From positions 62,001-126,000 of the forward strand of contig NZ_JAEMEF010000009.1 of NCBI RefSeq assembly GCF_016785945.1: a stretch of 64,000 nucleotides of DNA, read 5' to 3'. The notes under the pieces are model-generated. The model was not told the origin of the DNA and made no database searches. It saw nothing but the letters and a program-made list of their open reading frames with translations. Positions 53,913 through 62,141 of this stretch are shown here, in pieces. Made by a program: the position numbers and the translations under genes. Within the stretch, counting starts at the first letter, position 1. Every line of letters starts with the position of its first letter. The DNA is from Olleya sediminilitoris (lineage in GTDB: Bacteria > Bacteroidota > Bacteroidia > Flavobacteriales > Flavobacteriaceae).

Positions 53913-56900
53913 ATGACAGAAGAATTAAGACTAGATTATGATGCTTTTTTAAGGTCTTTTAAAAGAAATACTGATGTTCCTCATTCAATCTTGTTAGGAG
54001 CTGGTGCTTCAATAAGTTCAGGAATTCAATCTGCATATGACTGTATTTGGGAATGGAAAAAAGACATTTATCTCTCTAAGAATATAAACGCATCTGATTA
54101 TTATAAAAATTACAAAGAGGATTCTGTTAGAAAAAGCATACAAAAATGGCTGGATAGTCAAGGAGAATATCCTGAATTAGACTCTAATGAAGAATATTCC
54201 TTTTTTGCAGAAAAGGCATATCCAATTAGTGATGATAGAAGAAAATACTTTTTAAGTCTAATAGAAAATAAAGAGCCCTATATTGGATATAAACTATTAT
54301 GCTTACTTGCAGAACATAATATCATCAAGTCTGTTTGGACTACTAATTTTGACGGACTTATTGTTCGTTCAGCTCATCAGAACAAACTTACACCAATAGA
54401 AATAAATCTAGATAATGTAGATAGAATCTATCGGAATCAAAGCAACAAGGAACTTCTTGCAATCGCTCTTCATGGTGATTATAAATTCAGTTCATTAAAA
54501 AATACAGTAGAAGAGTTAGATTCTCAAAATGAAGTGTTTATTGAAAATCTTTCTAGTTATCATCTAGATAAAAATTTGATAATTACTGGTTATAGTGGAA
54601 GAGATAAATCTTTAATGGACGCATTAACAAAAGCTTTCACTCGGAAAGGAGCTGGAAGACTTTATTGGTGTGGTTATGGAAGTGAAATATCGGACGAAGT
54701 AGCTAAGTTGCTTAGGAATGTTCGGGATTCTGGAAGAGAAGCCCATTACGTAACAACAGACGGATTTGATAAGACTATAATTCATTTAGCTAAATCAGCA
54801 TTTGAGGATAATAATTCTCTTTCACAAGAAATTCAAAATGCACTTGAAAGCTCAGAAAATGAAGAGTATTTAAAAACAGAGTTTCATTTAAATTTTTCAA
54901 ATACAGGGAAATATATTAAAAGTAATTTACATCCTGTTGTTTTCCCAAAAGAGGTATTTCAATTTGAAATTGACTATAAGGAAGAAAAACCTTGGAGTTT
55001 TTTAAAAACAATTTGTCAAACAAATAATATTTGTGCAGTCCCCTTTAAAAGAAAAGTATTTGCCATAGGAACACTAACCGATATTTCAAAAGCATTTAAT
55101 GGTCTTTTAAAAAGTGATATAAAAAGAGAATCTATAAGTAAATTTGATGTAGAAAATGTATCAGCTTTCAAGTCTTTAATGCTGCAAGCAATTTTGAAAC
55201 ATTTTGCCAATGACAAAAGAATTTCCACGAATAATAAAAATAAAATATGGTTAACTTCGAATGAAAGTGAATATAAGGGCATCAAAATACATAAAGCAAT
55301 ATTTCTTTCATTTTACTTTGATAAAAACAAAAGCTTTGGTTACTTAACTTTTACACCAACTATAAACTTAACCTCTGACCAAGAAATTTCAAAAACAGAA
55401 AAACTAACCATTAGTAAATACAACTTAGAGAAATTATATAACAATAAGTATGACGAAATATTAGAAAACTGGAATAAGCTTTTATTTGATAAACCAAGAA
55501 TAAAATTTGAATATCCTCTTCAATCAGGTAGTGGTCTTGAATTTCAAATATCTGCAAGTACAGCTTTTGGAGAAATAAATGTTCTAGACCCTAAATTTAG
55601 AGGTTACGCACCAAAAGAATACGATAATAGACATACTCAATTTAAAGGTGTGCAATTTAAAGAACCACAACTTGTTTTTCGAAACATTTCATCAGATATG
55701 GAATTTAAAGATTACCATCCAATGAGAGGTTTAGTAAATAATCGTCCTTATGATGTTAATCTAAATGGAGTAATATTATCTAATGAAATAAACTTATCCG
55801 TTATTTGTGGAGAGAAATATTCACATAACTTTTACACCTTTCTTTCTAAACTACAAACAAAACACTCAACTGATAATAAAAACCCTGATTACTTAATAGA
55901 TTACCCTGGCTTTTCTTCAATTTATAATATACCATTAAACATTCCATACTATGAGAATGATGGAAGTTGGTTAGATATTGATTTTAGAGGTGAAAATGAA
56001 CTTGAAGCACACGAAAATGCAATTAAACTCGCTAGACTTATTACTTCAAAAATTGAACAAATAGCGAATACCCAAAGTCAAAGTACAATCGTTATTTTTA
56101 TTCCAAACGAATGGCAAAATTTTGAAAGTTTTGTAAACAAAGAAGAAAGTTTTGATTTACACGATTATGTAAAAGCATTTGCTGCTTCAAAAGGAATTGC
56201 AACACAATTAATTAGAGAGAAAACATTAGAAGACAATTTAACTTGTCAAATTAATTGGTGGTTATCATTATCATTTTATGTGAAATCTTTAAGAACACCT
56301 TGGATTTTAAATAATCAGGAAAAAAACACAGCATATGCTGGAATTGGGTATAGTATCTCTAAAATAAAAGATAAATCAGAAATTGTTATTGGTTGTAGTC
56401 ACATATATGATTCAAACGGTCAGGGTTTAAAATATAAGTTATCTAAAATCGACAACTATTTCCTTGATAAGCAAAACAATCCTTTTTTATCATTTAAAGA
56501 TGCTTTTCAATTTGGAGTTTCAATTAGAGAGTTGTTTTACGAATCACTAGATAAACTTCCTGAAAGAGTAGTTATACACAAAAGAACAAAGTTTACACAA
56601 GATGAAATAGACGGAATTAAAGCTAGTTTACATAAAGCTGGAATCAAAAAAATAGACCTTGTTGAAATCAGTTTTGAACCAGATGCACGTTTTGTAGCAA
56701 TGAGCGTATATAATAAAGAATTACAAGTAGATAAGTTTCCCATTTCAAGAGGAACTTGTATTGTAACGAATAAACACACTGCCCTATTATGGACTCACGG
56801 AATTGTTCCTTCTGTTCGACAACCGAATTATAAATTCTACTTAGGAGGTAGAAGTATCCCAGCACCAGTAAAAATAACTAAGCATTACGGAGAATCTAAT

Positions 56901-57071
56901 ATTGACTTAATTTCAACAGAAATTTTAAGCTTAACTAAAATGAATTGGAATTCATTGGATTTATACTCAAAGCTTCCTTCAACTATCGACTCATCAAATA
57001 AGATTGCGAGAATTGGAAAACTACTTGCAAGATTTGAAGGTAGAACATATGATTACAGATTATTTATATAA
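53913..57071 (+). CDS. SIR2-APAZ-Argonaute fusion (prokaryotic Argonaute defence protein)
   Basis: A 1052-residue multidomain protein. Residues 1 to about 290: a SIR2 NADase domain with GAGASISSG (29-37), TTNFDGL (N145, D147) and LHGDY (H187). About 300-620: a beta-rich APAZ/N-like region. About 660-800: a MID domain with the 5'-phosphate pocket pattern LHDYVKAFAASKGIATQLI. About 800-1052: PIWI, in which the first slicer Asp is absent (YAGIGYS, Tyr813) and HKRT (889-892) replaces the RDG block, so target cutting is unlikely. Known short-Argonaute SIR2 systems sense foreign nucleic acid with a guide and deplete NAD. The fused form is a known but rarer variant. The gene follows a palindromic element and is coupled to the next gene (16-base gap). 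Confidence 0.88.
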   Translation: MTEELRLDYDAFLRSFKRNTDVPHSILLGAGASISSGIQSAYDCIWEWKKDIYLSKNINASDYYKNYKEDSVRKSIQKWLDSQGEYPELDSNEEYSFFAEKAYPISDDRRKYFLSLIENKEPYIGYKLLCLLAEHNIIKSVWTTNFDGLIVRSAHQNKLTPIEINLDNVDRIYRNQSNKELLAIALHGDYKFSSLKNTVEELDSQNEVFIENLSSYHLDKNLIITGYSGRDKSLMDALTKAFTRKGAGRLYWCGYGSEISDEVAKLLRNVRDSGREAHYVTTDGFDKTIIHLAKSAFEDNNSLSQEIQNALESSENEEYLKTEFHLNFSNTGKYIKSNLHPVVFPKEVFQFEIDYKEEKPWSFLKTICQTNNICAVPFKRKVFAIGTLTDISKAFNGLLKSDIKRESISKFDVENVSAFKSLMLQAILKHFANDKRISTNNKNKIWLTSNESEYKGIKIHKAIFLSFYFDKNKSFGYLTFTPTINLTSDQEISKTEKLTISKYNLEKLYNNKYDEILENWNKLLFDKPRIKFEYPLQSGSGLEFQISASTAFGEINVLDPKFRGYAPKEYDNRHTQFKGVQFKEPQLVFRNISSDMEFKDYHPMRGLVNNRPYDVNLNGVILSNEINLSVICGEKYSHNFYTFLSKLQTKHSTDNKNPDYLIDYPGFSSIYNIPLNIPYYENDGSWLDIDFRGENELEAHENAIKLARLITSKIEQIANTQSQSTIVIFIPNEWQNFESFVNKEESFDLHDYVKAFAASKGIATQLIREKTLEDNLTCQINWWLSLSFYVKSLRTPWILNNQEKNTAYAGIGYSISKIKDKSEIVIGCSHIYDSNGQGLKYKLSKIDNYFLDKQNNPFLSFKDAFQFGVSIRELFYESLDKLPERVVIHKRTKFTQDEIDGIKASLHKAGIKKIDLVEISFEPDARFVAMSVYNKELQVDKFPISRGTCIVTNKHTALLWTHGIVPSVRQPNYKFYLGGRSIPAPVKITKHYGESNIDLISTEILSLTKMNWNSLDLYSKLPSTIDSSNKIARIGKLLARFEGRTYDYRLFI

Positions 57072-57087
57072 GACAAAAAGCCAAACT

Positions 57088-58116
57088 ATGGAAAATTTAT
57101 TATACTATCCTTACATAAATATTCCAAGAACGGATTGGACAACTCGTTCTCTATTATATTATGAAACAGTAGGTTCGATTGTTCCTCAAAACTACTTTTA
57201 CGAACCTGAAAACTATGAACCATTTATGCGAGAATTGGTTCAAAATGAATTAGTAATTCCAATAAATCCAATGGAGGTTTTAGATGAACCATTCCAATTA
57301 TCAAAACCTTTTATAGATTATACAAAAAGTAAAAATTTCAAACTACAGTCACGTTTACATAGATTTGAAAGAGGTAGGTATGGAAGAATAAATGAAAATA
57401 AATTTAGGCTGAATGGACCAAGAATTAGCGTAAATAAATTTGACAATGAACTCTTTAATCATCTAGAAGAAATAGGTTTAGCTAAAAGGGAAAACTACGA
57501 ATGGTTTATTGTTGAGCAAAAGACAGCTAACGAAATGATGACATACTTGGCTTCAGTAGTTGGTAAAAAACTCAATTATTTACCAACCACCGATGTTTTT
57601 TACAAACGGTTTACACTCGCAACAAAATCGAAGAAAGTTTTTAAAACCAAACAGAAAGAACAACATAAAAGAGAAACTATTTTAGACCAACTAATACCAT
57701 TTCCTGAAAATATCGATTTAATGCAACTTAGAAAGTTTAAGGATAAGCATAGAGATATTTTGAACGCTTTTAAAACTAAAGTCGAATTAATCGCTTTAAA
57801 TCCAAATATAGAAGAAGAAAGTCCTTTATTCATAGAAACGATTAAAGACTTAGAGCATAGTAAATTGGAACTAAGTGCAAAAATGGGAGAAAGCAAATTT
57901 GGTAAAGTCTTTTTCGGTACTGTGTGCGGAATTGTTTCAAGTTCAATTGGTTTAGCTACTGCTGGAACAGATGGAGCTATAATTGGAGGTGCAACTGCTT
58001 TAGCTGGAGCAATATATGCTGCTACTCAAATTGAAAATGATACTGATATTCCAAATCAAAATGGAATGAAATATTTAGCTTTAGTTGATAAGAGGCTGAG
58101 AAAAGCCAGCAGGTAA
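57088..58116 (+). CDS. DUF6236-like protein with glycine-rich hydrophobic tail; Argonaute partner candidate
   Basis: A 342-residue protein starting MENLLYYPYINIPRTDWTTR then SLLYYETVGSIVP, a block I recognise as DUF6236-like. The middle is charged and helical. Residues about 272-313 (FFGTVCGIVSSSIGLATAGT, DGAIIGGATALAGAIYAATQ) form a glycine/alanine-rich hydrophobic stretch with small-xxx-small spacing, compatible with one or two membrane helices. I choose the ATG at 57088, 16 bases after the Argonaute stop; a TTG at 57004 lies inside that gene. The TAA stop falls within the start of the next palindromic element (GGTAACAACG). A role in the same defence response is inferred from coupling only. 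Confidence 0.78.
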   Translation: MENLLYYPYINIPRTDWTTRSLLYYETVGSIVPQNYFYEPENYEPFMRELVQNELVIPINPMEVLDEPFQLSKPFIDYTKSKNFKLQSRLHRFERGRYGRINENKFRLNGPRISVNKFDNELFNHLEEIGLAKRENYEWFIVEQKTANEMMTYLASVVGKKLNYLPTTDVFYKRFTLATKSKKVFKTKQKEQHKRETILDQLIPFPENIDLMQLRKFKDKHRDILNAFKTKVELIALNPNIEEESPLFIETIKDLEHSKLELSAKMGESKFGKVFFGTVCGIVSSSIGLATAGTDGAIIGGATALAGAIYAATQIENDTDIPNQNGMKYLALVDKRLRKASR

Positions 58117-58306
58117 CAACGTGTATAAAACATAGCTATTATAGGCTTTACGAGAGGTTTTGTATATTTACAAAGTACGCCAAATTTTTTATTTGGTTAT
58201 ATTTAGAATAGAAAATTAAACATAAAAATAAAAAAATTCGGCTCGTGCTATATCCGAAAGGTTAGCGTTCATTTATACGCTACGTTTCATACACAAGACC
58301 GTTACC
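58112..58306. repeat. Imperfect palindromic element, 195 bp
   Basis: Left GGTAACAACGTGTATAAAAC and right GTTTCATACACAAGACCGTT then ACC: GGTAAC pairs with GTTACC, GTGTAT with ATACAC, and AAAC with GTTT. The left end contains the stop codon of the upstream gene. Confidence 0.75.
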
Positions 58307-58322
58307 ACTCATTTGAGAAAAA

Positions 58323-58709
58323 ATGAAACCTGAATTAAAATATATAGAATTGAAAAGCGGATTTGGAGATACTGGACCTGCGTGGATTGGAATGGCGGAA
58401 TTTTCCAAATCTGGTAGAACTGTTTACTTTAACGGAAAGGCTCTTAAAAACTCAAATGCACAAGGAATCGCAGGAAATTATTACGACATTGAAAGCGGAG
58501 ATGAATATTGGGTTTCTGGAATAAAGAAAAACGGAACTGACCGACATTGGGCTGGAAGCGGAAAAGTAATGATTGACCGAAATGTTGTTGATCTTTATTT
58601 AAGTCTGGTTGACTTTAATTTATTGGATAAAAAACTATTTGAATTAGTGGATATTTTGCCAACTGACAAACAAAAGTTTACGGAATTAGAAAATCAGAAA
58701 TTAAATTAA
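58323..58709 (+). CDS. Conserved hypothetical protein
   Basis: A 128-residue protein. YIELKSGFGDTGPAWIGMAE then FSKSGRTVYFNGKALK is a pattern shared by a widespread family, sometimes wrongly labelled 1-deoxy-D-xylulose-5-phosphate synthase. It has no thiamine-diphosphate motif. Function unknown. Starts 17 bases after the palindromic element and is followed, 10 bases on, by a membrane-protein gene; together they form one small module. Confidence 0.8.
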   Translation: MKPELKYIELKSGFGDTGPAWIGMAEFSKSGRTVYFNGKALKNSNAQGIAGNYYDIESGDEYWVSGIKKNGTDRHWAGSGKVMIDRNVVDLYLSLVDFNLLDKKLFELVDILPTDKQKFTELENQKLN

Positions 58710-58718
58710 AATACAGAA

Positions 58719-59006
58719 TTGAAAACGAAAAATAATATTGTTTTAGGTCTAATTCAGATAATACTATCGATATTCTGGATATATCAAATGGCAACTCTTT
58801 ACTACTATTATCATTTTACAGATATTCTGTTTGCTTTTATGTATCCTGATTGGGTTTTGTATATTAATATATTCTTGTGTTTAGCGAATATATTTTATGG
58901 AATAAAACTAATTCGGAATAAAATATCGATTAAAAAAAGTTACAGTTTATTCGGAATTTCTTTAATAATTGGAATATTAATTAATAGCTTTTATTATCTG
59001 ATTTAG
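58719..59006 (+). CDS. Small three-helix membrane protein
   Basis: A 95-residue protein with hydrophobic segments at about 7-27, 40-62 and 74-93. The start is TTG at 58719 (LKTKNNI); no ATG exists upstream in frame. Family not recognised. Its TAG stop lies 14 bases before the next element copy (GGTAACAAAG). Confidence 0.6.
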   Translation: MKTKNNIVLGLIQIILSIFWIYQMATLYYYYHFTDILFAFMYPDWVLYINIFLCLANIFYGIKLIRNKISIKKSYSLFGISLIIGILINSFYYLI

Positions 59007-59019
59007 AATAAAAACGTGT

Positions 59020-59612
59020 GGTAACAAAGTACTGTGTTAAAAATCAAGTAAAAACGCATTAATTGTTTAATAAAACACTTCTGTAATTATTATCATAACT
59101 AAGTCCTGATTTTGACATAACAAAAGCTTCTGTTAAAAGTTTATTACTAACTTTTTCCCTTTCCTTTGGCTACTAAGCGTTCATAAATTATCCAACAAGA
59201 ACCATTGTGTTTACAACGCTTTTAATTAACATAATGTCGTACAATTCAAAGTAATAATTTCTGCCTTTTTTGCTATAAAATCAAAAACAACACAAAACAG
59301 CTGTTATGCAGCTGTTTACAAGGGGTTTGCAAGATGTTTCAATATAGGTTATAGCGTGGTTATAGCATGGTTAAAACGTGTTTATAGTATAGTTATAGTA
59401 TGCTTATAATAGGTTTAAAGCATAATAGCATAAAGTCAGTTAGCACTAATCGTAATTAGCAACTTAATTAGTTAAGCGCATAACGTTAAAATGTGACTAT
59501 TTAATTGGCATAGACCTAATTGATTTACAAAAATCCTTCAGATTTTCTATTTAATTTTTATTTACTAACTTAAACACATAACTAAATCATACACAAAACC
59601 ATTAGCAACAAG
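59020..59612. repeat. Element-flanked non-coding stretch, 593 bp
   Basis: The left end GGTAACAAAGTACTGTGTTA and right end ATACACAAAACCATTAGCAA then CAAG resemble the ends of the shorter elements upstream. The interior has no gene. It contains a nine-base hairpin AAACAGCTG / CAGCTGTTT (59295-59317) and an 11-base tandem repeat. Either an enlarged element or an empty slot that has lost its gene. Confidence 0.5.
59348..59424 (+). repeat. Seven degenerate 11-base tandem repeats
   Basis: Units in order: GTTATAGCGTG, GTTATAGCATG, GTTAAAACGTG, TTTATAGTATA, GTTATAGTATG, CTTATAATAGG, TTTAAAGCATA. The consensus is GTTATAGcaTG. The period is close to one helical turn. Confidence 0.8.
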
Positions 59613-59630
59613 TAATAAAAACAAAAACTT

Positions 59631-60293
59631 ATGATACACAAACTCTATAGTAACACAACATTGGAATTCCAAAATGCAATAAGATTTTTAATAATTTGTA
59701 TTATTTTATTAAGCGTATCTTGTAAGGAAGAAACCAACACAATAAAAACCACAGAAAGTGATTTAATAACAAAAATAAATGCGGTTCAAGAACAAGTGAT
59801 GGCACAAGGTAATATAACAAAACAAGAGGAGCAGGCCTTAGCAAGTCTATGCAGCATTGTCTCTCATGATGACGGGTTAGCAACTTTTACTACCGACAAT
59901 AGCATACTATTAAAAGATGTAGAAGTTGTACCAATATATAATGGGTGTGAAGCTTTATCTGTAACACAAACAAGAGACTGTTTTAATAATAAAATATCAA
60001 CATTTATTAAGCAAGAGTTTAACCTAAGTATAACTAAAGATTTAAATCTATCAGAACCAAAACAAGTAGAAGCATTTTTTATAATCAACGAAAACGGAAC
60101 TCTAACTGGTATGAAAGTAAGAGATTCTGAAGTAAACGTTCAAGCAGAAATATTAAGAGTGCTAAGAAAAATGCCTAATATGAAACCTGCAACCCATAAC
60201 GGAGAAAATGTGTCTGTATTATGTTCCATATTAGTAACCTACGGAAATGAAGTAGAAGTAAAGGTTGTTTACATTCCTGAAAGACCAGCTTAA
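59631..60293 (+). CDS. Lipoprotein with TonB C-terminal-like domain
   Basis: A 220-residue protein with a long N-terminal region before the hydrophobic core (FLIICIILLSVSC, lipobox Cys about residue 31). The C-terminal segment VEAFFIINENGTLTGMKVRD with EILRVLRKMPNMKPATHNGE resembles the TonB_C fold found in many Bacteroidota energy-transducer-like proteins, but there is no TonB-type Pro-rich linker or standard anchor. Role unknown. Confidence 0.72.
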   Translation: MIHKLYSNTTLEFQNAIRFLIICIILLSVSCKEETNTIKTTESDLITKINAVQEQVMAQGNITKQEEQALASLCSIVSHDDGLATFTTDNSILLKDVEVVPIYNGCEALSVTQTRDCFNNKISTFIKQEFNLSITKDLNLSEPKQVEAFFIINENGTLTGMKVRDSEVNVQAEILRVLRKMPNMKPATHNGENVSVLCSILVTYGNEVEVKVVYIPERPA

Positions 60294-60394
60294 TTTTTAA
60301 TAATGTAATCTAAAAATAAGTCAACCTATATTAATATAATTTACCGCAGTTAGTAGTGACACACAAAATAATATTTCACAAAACCTGATAACAA

Positions 60395-60967
60395 ATGAAC
60401 AAAAACATAATCCTTTTATTGCTATTTACAATAGGAATGCTATCCTGTAAAAACCCTCAAAATGAAATTGACAGAGTAGAGATTGCTAAACAATACTTTA
60501 AAAGTATTAACAATTCAAACTACTCTAAAATATCAAAATTAATTGCAGACACAATTATAACAATAGAAGGGGAACATAAAAACACATATTCTAAAAAAGA
60601 ATATTTTGAGGTTTTAAAGTGGGATTCTGTTTTTAAACCCAACTATAAAGTTGTAACAATTACAAAAGATAATGACATTGTTAAAGCCAAAATTTCAAAG
60701 ATAGGGAAGCGGATTGCTTTTCTACATGAAAAACCATTTGTAATGAATCAAACCCTAAGTTTTCAAAACAATAAAATAGCAAGTATTAAAACAGATTATT
60801 TAAATTTTGATTACCAGACTTGGGATAAAAATAAAAGTGAATTGTTAAGTTGGATTAAAAAACATCACCCAGAACAAATTAGATTTTTAACCAACATGAC
60901 AGTTTCCGGAGGAGTATCATATGTTAAGGCTATTAAATTATATAAAAATAGAGATAATGTGTTATGA
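60395..60967 (+). CDS. Hypothetical lipoprotein
   Basis: A 190-residue protein with a lipoprotein signal (ILLLLFTIGMLSC, Cys about 18). The mature part begins with a helix then DRVEIAKQYFKSINNSNYSK, which looks NTF2-like (DUF4440 or SnoaL type) though I cannot confirm the family. Same strand as its lipoprotein neighbours, 101 bases after the previous gene. Confidence 0.68.
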   Translation: MNKNIILLLLFTIGMLSCKNPQNEIDRVEIAKQYFKSINNSNYSKISKLIADTIITIEGEHKNTYSKKEYFEVLKWDSVFKPNYKVVTITKDNDIVKAKISKIGKRIAFLHEKPFVMNQTLSFQNNKIASIKTDYLNFDYQTWDKNKSELLSWIKKHHPEQIRFLTNMTVSGGVSYVKAIKLYKNRDNVL

Positions 60968-61071
60968 CGCTCTAAATAAAAGTTGCTTTACTAGAATTTA
61001 AATTAATACCGTTAATACTCTTACAAAGTAAACAATCAACCAAGCTTAAACTAACAAAACATCAAAAAATA

Positions 61072-62055
61072 GTGTCCAAAACAAAATACATTACCATCCT
61101 CTTATTAAATTTTATTCTGTTTAACTGCCAGACAAAGACTAAAAAGAAAGACATACCAGTAACAAATACTATAAACATTACAACAACTGCTAATCAATTA
61201 ACATTGTTTGGCGAACACGTTATTTCTACACCATTATACGAAAGGGATTTGGCAATATCACCACAAGGCAATGAGCTTATTTATACTTTAGGAGATTACA
61301 AACAAAATAGAAGATGTTTAGTATACCTGACTAAAGAGGAGGGAGTTTGGACTGAGCCACAAATATTAAATATATCAGGTAAATATCAAGATATAGAACC
61401 TTTTTACAGCAACAACGGAAACCGGTTGTATTTTGCATCAAACAGACCTATTTATAATGACACTACAAGAAACGATTATAATATTTGGTATAGCAATCGT
61501 GTAAACAATGGTTGGTCTAATCCAGTTGCCTTAGATTCTATTATTAATACTAAAACCGATGAGTATTATCCATCGTTAAGTCATAATGGAAATTTATATT
61601 TTACAGCAACCAAAGCGTCTGGTATAGGTAGAGAAGATATTTTTATGTCTGAATTTAAAGATGGTAAATTTCAAGCTCCAAAACTATTACCTGAAGCAAT
61701 AAATACCACTGCTTTTGAATTTAATGCTTATATAAATCCTGAAGAAAACATACTTATTTTTAGTTCTTTTGGAAGATCTGATGGTTTAGGTGGAGGCGAT
61801 TTGTATATCAGTCGTAAAGACAGTTTAGGGCAATGGACAGCATCCAAAAACTTAGGCAAAACTGTAAACTCTGATAAATTAGATTATTGTCCGTTTGTAG
61901 ATTGGAAATCAAATAATTTTTATTTTACAAGTGAAAGAAAACCACTTAATAACAATAAAATAGACCATGTAAAAACTTTGAAAGCACTCTCTAATAGTCC
62001 ATTAAATGGTTATGGAAATATCTATAAAATAGGATTTGATAAATTAAAGTTATAA
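61072..62055 (+). CDS. PD40/TolB-like beta-propeller lipoprotein
   Basis: A 327-residue lipoprotein with GTG start (lipobox LFNC, Cys19). Propeller repeats are seen as ISPQGNELIYTLG, YSNNGNRLYFASNRP, LSHNGNLYFTATKAS, INPEENILIFSSFGRSDG and WKSNNFYFTSERKP, the PD40 (WD40-like) pattern. It is common in Bacteroidota OmpA-linked or T9SS-related lipoproteins. The binding partner is unknown. Confidence 0.8.
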   Translation: MSKTKYITILLLNFILFNCQTKTKKKDIPVTNTINITTTANQLTLFGEHVISTPLYERDLAISPQGNELIYTLGDYKQNRRCLVYLTKEEGVWTEPQILNISGKYQDIEPFYSNNGNRLYFASNRPIYNDTTRNDYNIWYSNRVNNGWSNPVALDSIINTKTDEYYPSLSHNGNLYFTATKASGIGREDIFMSEFKDGKFQAPKLLPEAINTTAFEFNAYINPEENILIFSSFGRSDGLGGGDLYISRKDSLGQWTASKNLGKTVNSDKLDYCPFVDWKSNNFYFTSERKPLNNNKIDHVKTLKALSNSPLNGYGNIYKIGFDKLKL

Positions 62056-62090
62056 AATAAACTGTGACATTCATAAAACTATAACTAACA

Positions 62091-62124
62091 AAAAAAGGGT
62101 TAACCAAATGGTTAACCCTTTTTT
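62091..62124 (+). terminator. Bidirectional terminator between convergent genes
   Basis: Perfect 15-base arms AAAAAAGGGTTAACC and GGTTAACCCTTTTTT, loop AAAT. Confidence 0.93.
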
Positions 62125-62141
62125 ATACTATATAATTAAGC

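Noticed and set aside
53913-54790. SIR2 region as a protein deacetylase
   Set aside because: No zinc-binding Cys module of sirtuins was seen; the GAGAS, TTNFD, LHGD arrangement in an Argonaute fusion points to the NADase type.
56331-56592. Catalytically active Argonaute slicer
   Set aside because: The expected acidic residues are replaced in the two motifs I could align (GIGYS and HKRT), so cutting is not supported.
57004-57087. TTG start of the DUF6236-like gene inside the Argonaute gene
   Set aside because: It would overlap the upstream gene by 68 bases and adds residues without family support; the ATG at 57088 fits the conserved N-terminus.
58323-58709. 1-deoxy-D-xylulose-5-phosphate synthase annotation
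   Set aside because: The protein is 128 residues and has no thiamine-diphosphate motif; the label seems to be a propagated error.
59295-59317. AAACAGCTG / CAGCTGTTT hairpin as a terminator
   Set aside because: No T-run follows and there is no gene just upstream.
59348-59424. CRISPR array
   Set aside because: The units are 11 bases, directly tandem with no spacers, and no cas gene is in the window.
52056-59612. Integron array
   Set aside because: No integrase gene and no confirmed attC signature; recorded as a cassette-like hypothesis only.
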